A stretch of 64,000 nucleotides of DNA from Spongiactinospora sp. TRM90649. Its GTDB lineage: Bacteria; Actinomycetota; Actinomycetes; Streptosporangiales; Streptosporangiaceae. The number at the start of each line of letters is the position of its first letter. Position 1 is the stretch's first letter. The DNA lies in assembly GCF_029382225.1 (NCBI RefSeq), contig NZ_JARLTC010000002.1, positions 248,001 through 312,000 of the forward strand, given 5' to 3'. The position numbers and the translations under genes are program-made. This document shows positions 35,967-46,128 of this stretch, piece by piece. Under the pieces are notes generated by a model. That model worked only from the letters and a program-made list of their open reading frames with translations. It was not told where the DNA came from and made no database searches.

Positions 35967-36662
35967 TCAGCGGGCTCCCGGCAGTTCGGCCAGGGCGATC
36001 TCGCCGATGGTGGCGTAGCCCGCGACGACCGGCGACAGCCCGCTGTCCACGATCACCGTGACCGCCCCGCTGGAGCCGCTCCTGCCCGACGTGCCGACGC
36101 TGTCCACCAGCGCGCTCTGGGCGAGGACCCGGGGCTCCCGATCGGCGCCCGACCGCCCGGGGACGTGGATGACCTGGACGCGGTCGCCCGGCCGCAGGCC
36201 GGAGGGCGACTGGCCGGGTTTCAGGGAGAGCCCGACCCGGGCCTTGCCCGGACCCAGCTCCTGACTGGCCCGCACGACCATCTGTTCGGTGAGCAGGGTG
36301 CCCGGCAGCAGCGTGACCTTCGCGAAGGTGCGGCTGACCTCGTCACGGTGCGCATATGCCACGTAGCCGAGCCCGGTGTCGGCGATCTGGACCTCTCGCA
36401 TCGCCGCCACCGGGATCGCCTGGCCGGTGCCGACCTGCTGGGTGATCACGATCGCGGAGACCCGGTCGCCGCTGCGCATCACCAGCAGGGTGGTGGCCAG
36501 GGCGCCGCCGAGGATCAGCAGGACCGCGACGGCCGCCAGGGCGGGCCGGCGTTCGCGCGGGGAGACGGGGAGCTTGCGGGAGGCGGGGCCGGACAGAGTG
36601 CCCTGAGCACCCGCGGCGGCCGGGGTCCGGCTGTCGCGGGCGGGCTTCTCACTGATCCTCAT
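35967..36662 (-). CDS. cpaB: SAF-domain (CpaB-like) Flp pilus assembly protein
   Basis: A 231-aa membrane-anchored protein. A cytosolic Pro/Ala-rich tail is followed by one transmembrane helix (ALAAVAVLLILGGALATTLLV, ~41-61) and an SAF domain (VITQQVGTGQAIPVAAMREVQIA and GTLLTEQMVVRASQE, with the beta-clip pattern). A final beta-rich segment reads LRPGDRVQVIHVPG. It is the first gene of the leftward Tad operon. A 390-bp regulatory gap separates it from the divergent EssC-like gene. Confidence 0.88.
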   Translation of the reverse strand: MRISEKPARDSRTPAAAGAQGTLSGPASRKLPVSPRERRPALAAVAVLLILGGALATTLLVMRSGDRVSAIVITQQVGTGQAIPVAAMREVQIADTGLGYVAYAHRDEVSRTFAKVTLLPGTLLTEQMVVRASQELGPGKARVGLSLKPGQSPSGLRPGDRVQVIHVPGRSGADREPRVLAQSALVDSVGTSGRSGSSGAVTVIVDSGLSPVVAGYATIGEIALAELPGAR

Positions 36663-36739
36663 GGGTCGGGGGCTCCCAGGAGTCGGTGGATCCGCCCACG
36701 CTGCTCATGAGCATGGGCTGCGATCACAATAACGGCCAA

Positions 36740-36761
36740 GCGTGAATAACGGAATTCACGC
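36740..36761. promoter_or_regulatory. Inverted repeat upstream of the Tad operon
   Basis: GCGTGAAT (36740-36747) and ATTCACGC (36754-36761) form a perfect 8-bp inverted repeat with a 6-bp centre. It lies 78-99 bp before the cpaB start and looks like an operator for a dimeric regulator. Confidence 0.45.
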
Positions 36762-36854
36762 CATTATGTGCGTCGCGACGAAGACCTGGGGTGCTTATCC
36801 GCAGACCCATGCTCGTTTCATCGAGCTGACCATGTCAACACCGGGCGAGCAAGA

Positions 36855-36871
36855 CCGTCTCGTTAAGACGG
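36855..36871. repeat. Small inverted repeat in the Tad / EssC gap
   Basis: CCGTCT and AGACGG (36855-36860 and 36866-36871) are separated by CGTTA. The role is unknown. Confidence 0.35.
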
Positions 36872-36976
36872 CTGGATTCCGCGGTGAATAGCTGGTAATG
36901 CGGATGGAATTAAACTTTAGTAACAGGCGCACCATAAATCCCACTGGTCGGCCTTGGGACCCGGCGAACCCGACGA

Positions 36977-36986
36977 TTGACGTCAA
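36977..36986. promoter_or_regulatory. TTGACGTCAA palindrome, candidate operator
   Basis: A perfect 10-bp palindrome (TTGACGTCAA) lies 67-76 bp before the EssC-like ATG. It also reads as a -35-like hexamer in both directions, but no matching -10 box is found at the right distance. Confidence 0.35.
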
Positions 36987-37052
36987 CCCATCGCAAGGCC
37001 GGGCCGGTCCTGGTTACTTTGAACCGCGAAGCACCCCCCTAGGAGTCGCGCT

Positions 37053-40000
37053 ATGCGGATCATGCTCACTCTGGTGGGCGAGCACGGCGGTCGTGATGTC
37101 GTGATCGAAGTGGACGACGGCACCACCGTCGCCGGGCTGGCGGATGCGCTCGGCGGCGCGACCGGCGAGCGGCTGGCCAAGGTGGTCCGGCTGTCGCGGG
37201 CGCGCGCGCCGTACGGGATGGACCGGCGGTCGCTCGTCCCCGCCCAGCGCACCCCCGAAGAGAGCGAGGGCGGCGGGCGGCTCTGGCGCGGCGGCCGGGT
37301 GCTCGACCCCGACGCCGCCGTGGTCAGGGTGCTGCGCAACGGCGACCTGGTGACGCTCGACGCGCGCCTGGCCGGGGCCACCGTCATCGACGAGCCCGCC
37401 GGGATCGCCGAGCTGCGGGTGGTCGGCGGCCCCGGAGCGGGGTCGGTGCACCGCCTGGGCCTGGGCAGCCACATGATCGGCTCCGGCCCCGCCTGCACGG
37501 TCGCCGTGACGGACCCCACCCTGCCCGCCGAGGCCGCCCGCCTGCGGATCACCACCGAGGGCGTCACCGTGGAGCCGCCAGTACTCTCCGACGCCCCGCC
37601 GCCAAGGAAACCGCACAGGAAGCGCAAGGCGCGCAAGACCCGGAAGGGCGGTCGCCGTGGAAGCCCCCTGTCCGGCCCTGAGACGGCCGTTGCGGGAGTG
37701 ACGCCCACCCTTGAGGGCGAACCACTGACCGGCCCCGCCACGTGGCCCTGGGGCGCGCTGATGCTCTGCGGCAGCTCGGCTTTCACGCTGACCCTGATCG
37801 AGCCGCCGGATGCCCACCTCGACTCCCGCGCCGACGGCGGATTCGCCTACAACCGCCCGCCCCGGCTCGCCAGGCCCGACCGCGTGCGCCGCCTGGCGGT
37901 GCCCGCCGAGCCCAGGCGCGGCGACGGGGTCAGGCTGCAGCTGCTGGCCGCCATGCTGCCCGCCGTCCTCGGGCTGGCGCTGGCCTGGGTCCTGCAGATG
38001 TGGTACTTCCTGCTGTTCGCGCTGATGACCCCGATGATCATGATCGGGCAGTGGTGGAGCGACAAACGCCACGGGCGCAAGCAGTACCGCCAGGCCGTCA
38101 AGGAGTACAAAGAGCGCACCCGCGCCTTCGAGCGGGAGCTGGAGGTGGCCAGGGCCGCCGACGAGGTCGCGCGGCGGGCGCTGGCGCCCGACCCGGCCGA
38201 GGTGCTGCTGACCGCCACCGGCCCCCGGCGGCGGCTGTGGGAGCGGCGCGTTCACGACGCCGACGCGCTGCGGCTGCGGGTGGGCCTCGCCGACCTGCCC
38301 GCGGACCTGGAGCTGGTCCCCGAGCGCGGCGCGCCCGGCGACTTCGTCGCGCCCGATCCGCCGACCTCCCACACCGTGCCGGTCGCCCTGGCCATGCGCC
38401 GCCTGGGCGTGGCCGGGATCACCGGCCCCCGGGCGCAGGCCGCCGCGCTGGCCCGCTGGATGGTCGGCCAGGCCGCCGCCCTGCACAGCCCCCGCGACCT
38501 GGCCGTGGTCGTGCTGTCCGCGCACGGCGACGGCGGCGACCACTGGAGCTGGGCCCGCTGGCTGCCGCACTGCGCCCCGCACGGCGGCGAGGACTGCGTG
38601 GCGCTGATCGGCGCCGACCCCGAGGCCGCCGCCCGCCGCGTCGCCGAACTGGCCGCGCTGATCGAGGAGCGCCTCGGCGAGGAGGCCTCCCCCGGCTTCG
38701 GCAAGATGCCCGCGGGCTGGGACGACCTGGGCTGGAACGGCGGCAGGAAGTCCTCCGAGTGGGGCGCGACCGAGGAGCCCGCCTTCTCCTCCTACGACGA
38801 ACGCCCCTACGACGTGCTGGTGGTGCTCGACGGCGCGCAGTTGCTCCGCTCGCTGCCCGGCATGCCGCAGGTGCTGCGGCAGGGCCCCCGCGCGGGCGTC
38901 TACACGCTGGCGCTGGACGAGGACCAGCGGCTGCTGCCCGAGGAGTGCGCCACCGTGGCGGCCTGCGACCGCGAAGGCCGGGTGCGCCTGCACGGCGGCG
39001 GGCTCGACGCCATCGGCGACATCCTGGCCGACCAGGTACCGGCCTCGTGGTGCGACCGGCTGGCCCGCGCCCTGGCGCCCATCCGCGACGTGAGCCGCGA
39101 GGACGCGGGCTCCGCGCTGCCCGACTCGGTCCGCCTGCTCGACCTGCTGAACATGCCCGCGCCGTCCGCCCCCAAGGTCGCCGAGCGCTGGCGGGGCGCG
39201 ACCACCCGCGCGCTGCTGGGCGTCGGGCCCGACGGCCCGTTCACCGTGGACCTGCGCCGCGACGGCCCGCACGCGCTGGTCGCGGGCACCACGGGCGCGG
39301 GCAAGTCGGAGCTGCTGCAGACCATGATCTGCTCGCTCGCCGTGGCCAACCGGCCCGACGAGATGACGTTCGTGCTGATCGACTACAAGGGCGGCGCGGC
39401 GTTCAAGGAGTGCGTACGGCTCCCGCACACCGTCGGCATGGTCACCGACCTGGACGGTCACCTCACCGCCAGGGCGCTCGCCTCGCTCGCCGCCGAGATC
39501 CGCCGCCGCGAGCGGCTCCTGCTGGAGGCCGGGGCCAAGGACATCGAGGACTACCAGGAGGCGCGCGGCTCCCACCCGCCGCTCCCCCGGCTCGTGCTGA
39601 TCATCGACGAGTTCGCCGCGATGGTCACCGAACTGCCCGACTTCGTCACCGGCCTGGTGGACATCGCCCGGCGCGGGCGCTCCCTGGGCATCCACCTGAT
39701 CCTGGCCACCCAGCGGCCCGCCGGCGTCGTCACCGCCGACATCCAGGCCAACACCTCGCTACGGATCGCGCTGCGGGTGACCGAGGGCGTGGAGTCGTCC
39801 GACGTGATCGACCGGCCGGACGCGGCGCACATCTCCAAGTCCACGCCTGGCCGGTGCTACGTCAAGTCCGGGGCGGGCGCGGCGGCGGCCGTCCAGGCGG
39901 CCAGGATCGGCGGACGCCGCGGCGCCGGAGGCGCGAACGGCCGGGTGCGGGTGGCCGAGCTGGGCTGGCGCGCGCTGGGCCACGCGCTGCCCACCTCCGC

Positions 40001-41678
40001 CCCCGAGCAGGCCGAGGGCGCGGCCGGCAGCGACCTGGCCACGCTCACCCAGGCGCTCATCGACGCCGCCCGGATGCTGAACGTCCCCGAGCAGCCCACG
40101 CCGTGGCTCGATCCCCTGCCCGACCGGGTGACGGTCGCCGAGCTGCGCCGTCCGGACAAGCCGGAGGGGCGCGAGGTCCCCCCGCTGGTGTTCGGCGTGA
40201 CCGACGAGCCGTGGGCGCAGGGCCGCCGCGACCTGGCGCTCGACCTGGTCGACGGCGGGCACCTGCTGCTGGCGGGCGCGCCGCGCAGCGGCAGGTCCAC
40301 GGCGCTGCGCACGATCGCCGGGGCCGTGGCGGCGGGCGCGTCGCCCGCCGACGTCCACCTGCACGCGATCGACTGCGGGTCCGGCGCGCTGCTGCCGCTC
40401 GTCGCGCTGCCGCACTGCGGCGCGGTGGTCACCCGCGACCAGCTCGACCGGGTCGAGCGGCTGCTGACCAGGCTGCGCGCCGAGGTGGGCCGCAGGCAGC
40501 AGCTCCTCGCCTCCGCCGGGTACGCCTCGCTGGCGGAGATGCGGGCCGCCGAGACCCTGGACGGCGAGCGCCCGCCGTGGCTGCTGCTGATGCTCGACCG
40601 CTGGGAGGGCTTCGTGGCCGCGTTCGAGGGCTACGACTACGGGCGGCTGATCGACACGACTCTGCAGATCTTGCGCGAGGGCCCCGCCGTCGGCGTGCGG
40701 GCCGTCGTGACGGCCGACCGGTCCGGGCTGCTCGGGCAGGTCTCCACGGTGTTCGACGAGCGGCTCATCCTGCGGCTGTCCGACCCCACCGACTACGGCC
40801 TGGCCGGGCTTCCGCTGCGCGACCTGCCGTCCGCGATGCCCGCCGGCCGGGTGCTCGCGATGAGCGACCACGGCCTGGTGGAGAGCCAGATCGCGCTGCT
40901 GGACGCAGAGCCGTCCGGGCCCGCGCAGGTCGCCGCGCTGCAGGCGCTCGCCCGCGACGCGGCCCCGCCGCGCGAAGGGTGGGAGCGCCCGATGCGGGTG
41001 GACCCGCTGCCGATGCGGATCACCACGGGCCAGGCGATGGAGCTGGCCCCCGCGTTCAAGCCGCCGTCGGCGCTGTGGGCGATGCTCGGCGTGGGCGGCG
41101 ACGCGCTCGCCCCGCTCGGGATCGACCTGGTCGGCCATGGGCCGGGCGCGGTGATCGCCGGTCCCTCCCGGTCGGGCCGGTCGGCCGCGCTGCTCACCGC
41201 CGCCCGCTCACTGCTGGCGGCGGGCACGCCCGTCGTCGTCGTGACGCCGCGCAGGAGCCCGCTGCGCGACCTGGCGGGCGAACCGGGGGTGCTCGCCGTG
41301 CTGGGCGCCCAGGACGGCGACCTGCGGGCCACGGTGGCCGGCCACGACCGCTACGTGGTGCTCGTGGACGACGCCGAGCTGATCTCGCCCGACTCCTCGC
41401 TCGGCGCGGCCCTGGAGGAGGTGCTGCGGTCGGGCCGCGACGCCGAGCACGGCCTGATCATCGCCGGTCCGACCGGCGACCTGACCACCGCCTACCGGGG
41501 GTTCGTGGCCGAGGCGCGCAAGGCGCGCACCGGGCTGCTGCTTTCGGTGCAGAGCCCGGCCGACGGCGACCTGTTCACCGTGCGGCTGCCGCGCGGGGCC
41601 GTCGGCGGCCCGCCGGGACGCGGCCTGCTGGTCACCCTGGGCACCGTCACGCCGATCCAGGCCGCGCTGCCTGAATAG
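37053..41678 (+). CDS. EssC/EccC-type type VII secretion ATPase (FtsK/SpoIIIE family)
   Basis: A 1541-aa membrane ATPase. The N-terminal ~190 residues form two FHA/ubiquitin-like domains ([43 protein letters not shown]). Two transmembrane helices lie near 295-335. Three FtsK-like ATPase modules follow. The first has canonical Walker [14 protein letters not shown] (~746-758) and Walker B LVLIIDEF. The second and third have degenerate P-loops GAPRSGRST (~1074) and [11 protein letters not shown] (~1369), where Lys is Arg, with acid residues in [10 protein letters not shown] and [11 protein letters not shown]. The FHA-TM-3 ATPase order is that of Firmicutes EssC rather than split mycobacterial EccCa/EccCb. 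A WXG100 gene adjoins it. Confidence 0.88.
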   Translation: MRIMLTLVGEHGGRDVVIEVDDGTTVAGLADALGGATGERLAKVVRLSRARAPYGMDRRSLVPAQRTPEESEGGGRLWRGGRVLDPDAAVVRVLRNGDLVTLDARLAGATVIDEPAGIAELRVVGGPGAGSVHRLGLGSHMIGSGPACTVAVTDPTLPAEAARLRITTEGVTVEPPVLSDAPPPRKPHRKRKARKTRKGGRRGSPLSGPETAVAGVTPTLEGEPLTGPATWPWGALMLCGSSAFTLTLIEPPDAHLDSRADGGFAYNRPPRLARPDRVRRLAVPAEPRRGDGVRLQLLAAMLPAVLGLALAWVLQMWYFLLFALMTPMIMIGQWWSDKRHGRKQYRQAVKEYKERTRAFERELEVARAADEVARRALAPDPAEVLLTATGPRRRLWERRVHDADALRLRVGLADLPADLELVPERGAPGDFVAPDPPTSHTVPVALAMRRLGVAGITGPRAQAAALARWMVGQAAALHSPRDLAVVVLSAHGDGGDHWSWARWLPHCAPHGGEDCVALIGADPEAAARRVAELAALIEERLGEEASPGFGKMPAGWDDLGWNGGRKSSEWGATEEPAFSSYDERPYDVLVVLDGAQLLRSLPGMPQVLRQGPRAGVYTLALDEDQRLLPEECATVAACDREGRVRLHGGGLDAIGDILADQVPASWCDRLARALAPIRDVSREDAGSALPDSVRLLDLLNMPAPSAPKVAERWRGATTRALLGVGPDGPFTVDLRRDGPHALVAGTTGAGKSELLQTMICSLAVANRPDEMTFVLIDYKGGAAFKECVRLPHTVGMVTDLDGHLTARALASLAAEIRRRERLLLEAGAKDIEDYQEARGSHPPLPRLVLIIDEFAAMVTELPDFVTGLVDIARRGRSLGIHLILATQRPAGVVTADIQANTSLRIALRVTEGVESSDVIDRPDAAHISKSTPGRCYVKSGAGAAAAVQAARIGGRRGAGGANGRVRVAELGWRALGHALPTSAPEQAEGAAGSDLATLTQALIDAARMLNVPEQPTPWLDPLPDRVTVAELRRPDKPEGREVPPLVFGVTDEPWAQGRRDLALDLVDGGHLLLAGAPRSGRSTALRTIAGAVAAGASPADVHLHAIDCGSGALLPLVALPHCGAVVTRDQLDRVERLLTRLRAEVGRRQQLLASAGYASLAEMRAAETLDGERPPWLLLMLDRWEGFVAAFEGYDYGRLIDTTLQILREGPAVGVRAVVTADRSGLLGQVSTVFDERLILRLSDPTDYGLAGLPLRDLPSAMPAGRVLAMSDHGLVESQIALLDAEPSGPAQVAALQALARDAAPPREGWERPMRVDPLPMRITTGQAMELAPAFKPPSALWAMLGVGGDALAPLGIDLVGHGPGAVIAGPSRSGRSAALLTAARSLLAAGTPVVVVTPRRSPLRDLAGEPGVLAVLGAQDGDLRATVAGHDRYVVLVDDAELISPDSSLGAALEEVLRSGRDAEHGLIIAGPTGDLTTAYRGFVAEARKARTGLLLSVQSPADGDLFTVRLPRGAVGGPPGRGLLVTLGTVTPIQAALPE

Positions 41679-41773
41679 GGCGGATACGCGGCCGATACCG
41701 GGTGGACACGCGGCGGCGAAACACGACGGGCGCATTCCGGAAAGGAATGCGCCCGCGTGCGGGGTCAGGGAAG

Positions 41774-42046
41774 TCAGCGGGTCGCGGACTCGATGTTGCC
41801 GCGGTAGGTGTTGATGACCCTCGACGCCTCCTGCAGCTCCTCGGCCATCCGCTGGAAGGCGGCACGATAGTTCTGCCAGGAATCGCGGAACCGCTCGGCA
41901 CCCGGACCGGTCCACGCGGTGCCCACCTTCGCGGCCTCTCTGTCCAGGGCGGCCGTGGTCGCACGAACCTGATCGGCCTGTTGGGTGAACTGGGTGGCCA
42001 TCTGCTGCATTTCCGCGGGATTGCCACCGAGCAAGCTCTGGCTCAT
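41774..42046 (-). CDS. WXG100-family secreted protein (EsxA-like)
   Basis: A 90-aa two-helix protein. The central turn is [13 protein letters not shown], where the W-x-G motif is WTG. The helices [29 protein letters not shown] and [29 protein letters not shown] flank it. A strong AAGGAG site precedes the ATG. WXG100 proteins are type VII secretion substrates recognised by the ATPase domain of EccC/EssC, so it is the likely substrate of the convergent EssC-like gene (95 bp apart). No second WXG100 gene is present, so it may form a homodimer. Confidence 0.93.
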   Translation of the reverse strand: MSQSLLGGNPAEMQQMATQFTQQADQVRATTAALDREAAKVGTAWTGPGAERFRDSWQNYRAAFQRMAEELQEASRVINTYRGNIESATR

Positions 42047-42316
42047 GCCAGTCTCCTTCTCGTCGACGTCACAGGGTCGCCAAGCGCCATCACGTTAGAC
42101 GCCAGATTACGGGGAGAGAGCCGTTATGCCGAGTGGCTATGGAGAACTCGCCGAGAACAATCCCGTCGCATTGCCCCGGAGTTTGCCCCGGGGTCCCTCA
42201 ATGCGACGGTCAGGGGACGCCTAAACTCCGTTGCAGGCCGAGTGGCTCTGACGCCCGCACGAGGCATCCGAGGTGCCCCGACGACCCGGCGGGCGTGCGA
42301 GGAAGGAACGACGTCT

Positions 42317-44074
42317 GTGCAGAAGATCCTGATCGCCAACCGTGGAGAGATCGCTGTTCGGATCGCCCGGGCCTGCCGGGACGCGGGGCTGGCCGGCGTC
42401 GCCGTGTACGCCGACGAAGATCTCGACGCGCTGCACGTGACCATGGCCGACGAGGCCTACGCGCTGGGCGGCACCACGCCCGCCGACACGTACCTGAACA
42501 TCGGCAAGCTGCTCGACGTCGCCGCGCGCAGCGGGGCCGACGCCGTCCACCCCGGCTACGGGTTCCTGGCCGAGAACGCCGACTTCGCCCAGGCCGTCAT
42601 CGACGCCGGGCTCACCTGGATCGGCCCGCCGCCCGCCGCCATCCGTTCCCTGGGCGACAAGGTCTCCGCCCGGCACATCGCCCAGCGGGCGGGCGCGCCG
42701 CTGGTCGCGGGCACGCCCGACCCGGTGTCCGGAGCCGCCGAGGTCACCGCGTTCGCCGCCGAGCACGGACTGCCGATCGCCATCAAGGCCGCCTTCGGCG
42801 GCGGCGGGCGCGGCCTGAAGGTCGCCCGCACCATGGAGGAGATCCCGGCGCTCTACGAGTCGGCGGTCCGCGAGGCCGTCACGGCCTTCGGCAGGGGCGA
42901 GTGCTTCGTGGAGCGCTACCTGGACCGGCCTCGGCACGTCGAGACCCAGTGCCTGGCCGACTCCCACGGCAACGTCGTGGTCGTCTCCACCCGCGACTGC
43001 TCCCTCCAGCGCCGCCACCAGAAGCTGGTCGAAGAGGCCCCCGCGCCGTTCCTGACCGACGAGCAGACCCGGGTGCTGTACGCGAGCAGCAAGGCGATCC
43101 TGCGCGAGGCGGGCTACGTCGGCGCGGGCACCTGCGAGTTCCTGGTCGGCCTCGACGGCACGGTCTCCTTCCTTGAGGTCAACACCCGGCTCCAGGTAGA
43201 GCACCCGGTCAGCGAGGAGGTCACCGGGATCGACCTGGTCCAGGAGATGTTCCGGATCGCCTCCGGCGAGGCGATCGGCTACGACGACCCGCCGCTGCGC
43301 GGGCACTCCATCGAGTTCCGGATCAACGCCGAAGACCCCGGCCGCGGCTTCCTGCCCGCCCCCGGCACGATCACCTCGATGCGCATCCCCACTGGGCCGG
43401 GCGTGCGCCTCGACTCCGGCTACAACGCCGGGCAGACGGTCCCCCAGACCTTCGACTCGCTGATCGCCAAGCTGATCGTCACCGGCGCCGACCGCCGTCA
43501 GGCGCTCGCCAGGGCCCGGCGCGCGCTGGCCGAGTACGACGTCGAGGGCATGCCCACGGTGCTGCCCTTCCACCGCGCGGTGGTGAACGACGACGCCTTC
43601 ACCGGCGAGCCGTTCACCGTCCACACCGGGTGGATCGAGAACGGGTTCGACAACACCATCCCGCCGTTCGCCGCCCCCGCCGAGCAGGCCGACGGCCCGG
43701 CCGAAGAACGCGAGCGCATCACCGTCGAGGTCGGCGGCAAGCGGCTTGAGGTGGTCCTGCCCGCCGGGTTCGGCGGCGGCGCGGGAGCGGGCCGCGCGGC
43801 GGGGGCGCGTCCGCCGCGCCGCGCCGCCACGAGCGCCAAGAAGGCCGTGGCGGGCGGCGACTCCCTGGTCAGCCCGATGCAGGGCACGATCGTCAAGGTG
43901 ATCGCGGCCGACGGCGACACGGTCGCCGCCGGCGACCCGATCGTGGTGCTGGAGGCGATGAAGATGGAGCAGCCCCTCACCGCGCACAAGGACGGCACCG
44001 TCTCCGGGCTCAGCGCGATCGTCGGGCAGACGGTCAACTCCGGCGCGGTCATCTGCGATATCAAGGAGTCCTGA
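42317..44074 (+). CDS. Acyl-CoA carboxylase alpha subunit (biotin carboxylase + BCCP)
   Basis: A 585-aa enzyme from a GTG at 42317 ([22 protein letters not shown]). The ATP-grasp biotin carboxylase domain (residues 1-~450) shows [12 protein letters not shown] and the active-site region [17 protein letters not shown] linker with Ala/Arg-rich sequence (~485-510) leads to the biotinyl domain with EAMKMEQPL, where Lys is the biotinylated residue. It supplies carboxybiotin to beta subunits such as that at 20585. The length and single-subunit layout match AccA3/PccA. Confidence 0.95.
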   Translation: MQKILIANRGEIAVRIARACRDAGLAGVAVYADEDLDALHVTMADEAYALGGTTPADTYLNIGKLLDVAARSGADAVHPGYGFLAENADFAQAVIDAGLTWIGPPPAAIRSLGDKVSARHIAQRAGAPLVAGTPDPVSGAAEVTAFAAEHGLPIAIKAAFGGGGRGLKVARTMEEIPALYESAVREAVTAFGRGECFVERYLDRPRHVETQCLADSHGNVVVVSTRDCSLQRRHQKLVEEAPAPFLTDEQTRVLYASSKAILREAGYVGAGTCEFLVGLDGTVSFLEVNTRLQVEHPVSEEVTGIDLVQEMFRIASGEAIGYDDPPLRGHSIEFRINAEDPGRGFLPAPGTITSMRIPTGPGVRLDSGYNAGQTVPQTFDSLIAKLIVTGADRRQALARARRALAEYDVEGMPTVLPFHRAVVNDDAFTGEPFTVHTGWIENGFDNTIPPFAAPAEQADGPAEERERITVEVGGKRLEVVLPAGFGGGAGAGRAAGARPPRRAATSAKKAVAGGDSLVSPMQGTIVKVIAADGDTVAAGDPIVVLEAMKMEQPLTAHKDGTVSGLSAIVGQTVNSGAVICDIKES

Positions 44075-44164
44075 GATCGACGAGAGGTACGGTCGAAACA
44101 AGGGGACGACCGGGAACTTCGCTGACCGCCCGTTCGTCCTTCCGGGCGAAGGAGGCTTGCTGCC

Positions 44165-45526
44165 GTGAACATGACCCACCCGGTCCGCCGAGCGGGCACA
44201 GCGCTGGTCGCGCTGCTCGCCGGGCTTTTCGCGCTGTTCGCGCTTGCGCCCGCCGCGAGTGCGGCGGCGCCGCCCGACGCCAACACGCTGGTCGCGTCCT
44301 GGAAGACCAGCGACCCGCTCTACGTGATGAGCGGAGCGTCGCTCAGCTCCAGCCAGCAGTCCGACATCCGCGCGGCTCTGGAAGACTCGAAGAGCAAGAT
44401 CTACATCGCCGCGTTCCCCGACGGGACCGTTTCCAACGACCAGATCGCCGCGTACATGCGGTCGATCGGGCAGGCCCTCACCGCCGAGGGCCGCAGGGAC
44501 GCCACCGTCGGCGTGATCGACGGCACCAACCTGTTCGCCTCGTCCGGCCTGGTGAACCAGAAGACCATGGCCCGGATCGCCAACCTGTCGGCGCAGAACA
44601 ACCCGGGCGACATCACGGCGGTCGTCCAGGAGTTCGCCACCCGGACCAACGCCGCCGTCGACGGCGACCGTGGTGCCCTCGACCCGAAGCAGAACTCTTC
44701 GGGCGGTGGTTCCAGCGTGGGCATCCTGGTGGGCATCCTGGTCCTCGCCGCCGCCGGTGGCCTGGGCCTGTTCTTCTACGCGCGCAAGAAGAAGCAGCAG
44801 CGCGAGGCCCGCGAGGCCGCCGAGCTGGCCGCCGTGAAGCAGACCGTCGAGGAAGACGTGACCAAGTTCGGCGAGGAGATCACCTCGCTCGACACCGACG
44901 TCAAGCTGCTCGGCGCGGGCGGCGGGCACCTCACCGAGTGGCAGCAGGCGCTCGACTCCTACGAGAAGGCCAAGGTCGAGCTCGCCGGGGTCGCTCGCCC
45001 CGAAGACGTGCGCGGCGTGACCACCACGCTGGAGGACGGCCGTTACGCGCTCGCGGTGGTGAAGGCCAGGGTCAACGACCAGCCGATCCCCGAGCGCCGC
45101 GCGCCCTGTTTCTTCAACCCGCAGCACGGCCCGTCCGTGCGCGACGTGTCCTGGGCTCCGGCCGGTGGCGCGGTGCGCAACGTCCCGGCCTGCGCGGCCG
45201 ACGCCGAGGCCGTCGAGCGCGGCTTCGACCCGCAGATGCGCGAGGTCATGGTCAACGGTCAGCGGCGGCCGTACTACGACGCGGGCCCGGCCTACCAGCC
45301 CTACGCCTACGGCTACTACGGCGGCTTCGGCGACGTGATGAGCCTGATGCTCGTCGGCACGCTCATGGGCAGCATGATGGGCGGCTTCGGCGGCATGGGC
45401 GGCTACGGCGCCGGCTATGAGCAGGGCCTCGCCGACGGCGGCATGGGCGACATGGGCGGCGGAGACTTCGGCGGCGGAGGTGGCTTCGGCGACTTCGGCG
45501 GCGGAGACTTCGGCGGCGACTGGTAA
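44165..45526 (+). CDS. Membrane protein with exported domain, coiled coil and Gly-rich C-terminus
   Basis: A 453-aa protein from a GTG with GGAGG upstream. A signal/anchor (residues ~8-35) leads to an exported domain (~40-170; SGASLSSSQQSDIRAALEDSKSKIYIAAFPDGTVSNDQIAAYM) that resembles TPM-type domains in length and pattern. A transmembrane helix (SSVGILVGILVLAAAGGLGLFFYARKKKQQ, ~180-205) is followed by a helical cytosolic part (~205-300) and a Tyr/Gly/Asp/Met-rich tail (~370-453; GGFGGMGGYGAGYEQ, GGGDFGGG). No catalytic motif is seen. The orientation of the Gly-rich tail is cytosolic by the positive-inside rule. Confidence 0.7.
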   Translation: MNMTHPVRRAGTALVALLAGLFALFALAPAASAAAPPDANTLVASWKTSDPLYVMSGASLSSSQQSDIRAALEDSKSKIYIAAFPDGTVSNDQIAAYMRSIGQALTAEGRRDATVGVIDGTNLFASSGLVNQKTMARIANLSAQNNPGDITAVVQEFATRTNAAVDGDRGALDPKQNSSGGGSSVGILVGILVLAAAGGLGLFFYARKKKQQREAREAAELAAVKQTVEEDVTKFGEEITSLDTDVKLLGAGGGHLTEWQQALDSYEKAKVELAGVARPEDVRGVTTTLEDGRYALAVVKARVNDQPIPERRAPCFFNPQHGPSVRDVSWAPAGGAVRNVPACAADAEAVERGFDPQMREVMVNGQRRPYYDAGPAYQPYAYGYYGGFGDVMSLMLVGTLMGSMMGGFGGMGGYGAGYEQGLADGGMGDMGGGDFGGGGGFGDFGGGDFGGDW

Positions 45527-45550
45527 CCCACCCTCCTTCGAGAACACGAA

Positions 45551-45578
45551 CCCCGGCGGCCCCGGCCGCCGGGGTTTT
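45551..45578 (+). terminator. Rho-independent terminator
   Basis: A 10-bp GC stem (45551-45560 and 45565-45574, loop CCCG) is followed by TTTTCT, 24 bp after the stop at 45526. Confidence 0.9.
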
Positions 45579-45581
45579 CTC

Positions 45582-45610
45582 TTGCGGAGGGCATACTGAG
45601 TATGCATACT
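45582..45610 (+). promoter_or_regulatory. Promoter of the PadR-ABC operon, probably leaderless
   Basis: TTGCGG (45582-45587), 17 bp and CATACT (45605-45610) give a transcription start near 45617-45619, at the ATG itself. The nearest ribosome-binding-site-like GGAGG is 28 bp before the ATG, too far to act. A leaderless message is inferred. Confidence 0.5.
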
Positions 45611-45617
45611 TAGTATG
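45592..45617. promoter_or_regulatory. Tandem PadR operator (two 13-bp palindromes)
   Basis: CATACTGAGTATG (45592-45604) and CATACTTAGTATG (45605-45617) are adjoining, nearly identical palindromes that cover the -10 box, spacer and start site. They end one base before the padR ATG. PadR dimers generally bind such ATAC/GTAT palindromes, so autorepression of the operon is expected. Confidence 0.75.
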
Positions 45618-45618
45618 C

Positions 45619-46128
45619 ATGACGATCCGGCACGGACTGCTCGCGCTGCTCAGCAGGGGGCCACGACACGGCTACCAGATGCGGGCGGAATTCGAGGCGT
45701 CGACGGGGGCGACCTGGCCGCTGAACATCGGCCAGGTCTACACGACGCTGTCCCGCATGGAGCGCGACGGCCTGGTCGAACCGGGCGAGTCGGACGAGCA
45801 GGGCCGGGTCGTCTACACGATCACCGAGGCGGGCCGGGCGGAGATGGTGCGCTGGTTCGGCACCCCCGTCGCCCCGTCCGACCGGCCGCGAGACGAGCTG
45901 GTCATCAAGCTGGCCATGGCCGTCGCCGCCGAGGAGGTGGACGTCGCCGAGGTCATCCGCGCACAGCGGACCGCGACCATGCGCGCCCTCCAGCGGCTGA
46001 CCAAGGCCAAGCGAGACGCCACGGAGGGCGTCGCCCGGCGGCTCGTGCTCGATTCCATGATCTTTCAGGCCGAGGCCGAGCAACGGTGGCTGGACCACTG
46101 CGAGGCCGTTCTCAGGGAGGACCGATGA
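45619..46128 (+). CDS. PadR-family transcriptional regulator
   Basis: A 169-aa regulator. The winged helix occupies residues 1-~85 (RHGLLALLSRGPRHGYQMRAEFEASTGATWPLNIGQVYTTLSRMERDGLV...) with the PadR HGYQ and GQVYTTLSRM motifs. A C-terminal helical dimerisation domain follows. It is the first gene of a three-gene operon with overlapping ATGA junctions. Its own promoter carries the tandem palindromes, so it probably represses its own operon and responds to the exported drug or peptide. Confidence 0.94.
   Translation: MTIRHGLLALLSRGPRHGYQMRAEFEASTGATWPLNIGQVYTTLSRMERDGLVEPGESDEQGRVVYTITEAGRAEMVRWFGTPVAPSDRPRDELVIKLAMAVAAEEVDVAEVIRAQRTATMRALQRLTKAKRDATEGVARRLVLDSMIFQAEAEQRWLDHCEAVLREDR

Larger units (their letters stand above)
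36663..37052. other. 390-bp gene-free regulatory gap between the Tad operon and the EssC-like gene
   Basis: This region is noticeably richer in A and T than its flanks and contains no credible ORF. It holds three palindromes or hairpins listed separately (36740-36761, 36855-36871, 36977-36986) and the start regions of the two divergent transcripts. The start for the + gene has CTAGGAG 8-14 bp before the ATG at 37053. No consensus -35/-10 pair is convincing. Confidence 0.7.

Noticed and set aside
37014..39695. Long minus-strand open frame opposite the EssC-like gene
   Set aside because: Shadow of the reading frame of the type VII ATPase; no homology pattern or start signal.
42221..45607. 1128-codon minus-strand open frame over the carboxylase and Gly-rich membrane genes
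   Set aside because: It crosses two well-supported plus-strand genes and their intergenic gap, so it cannot be a real gene.
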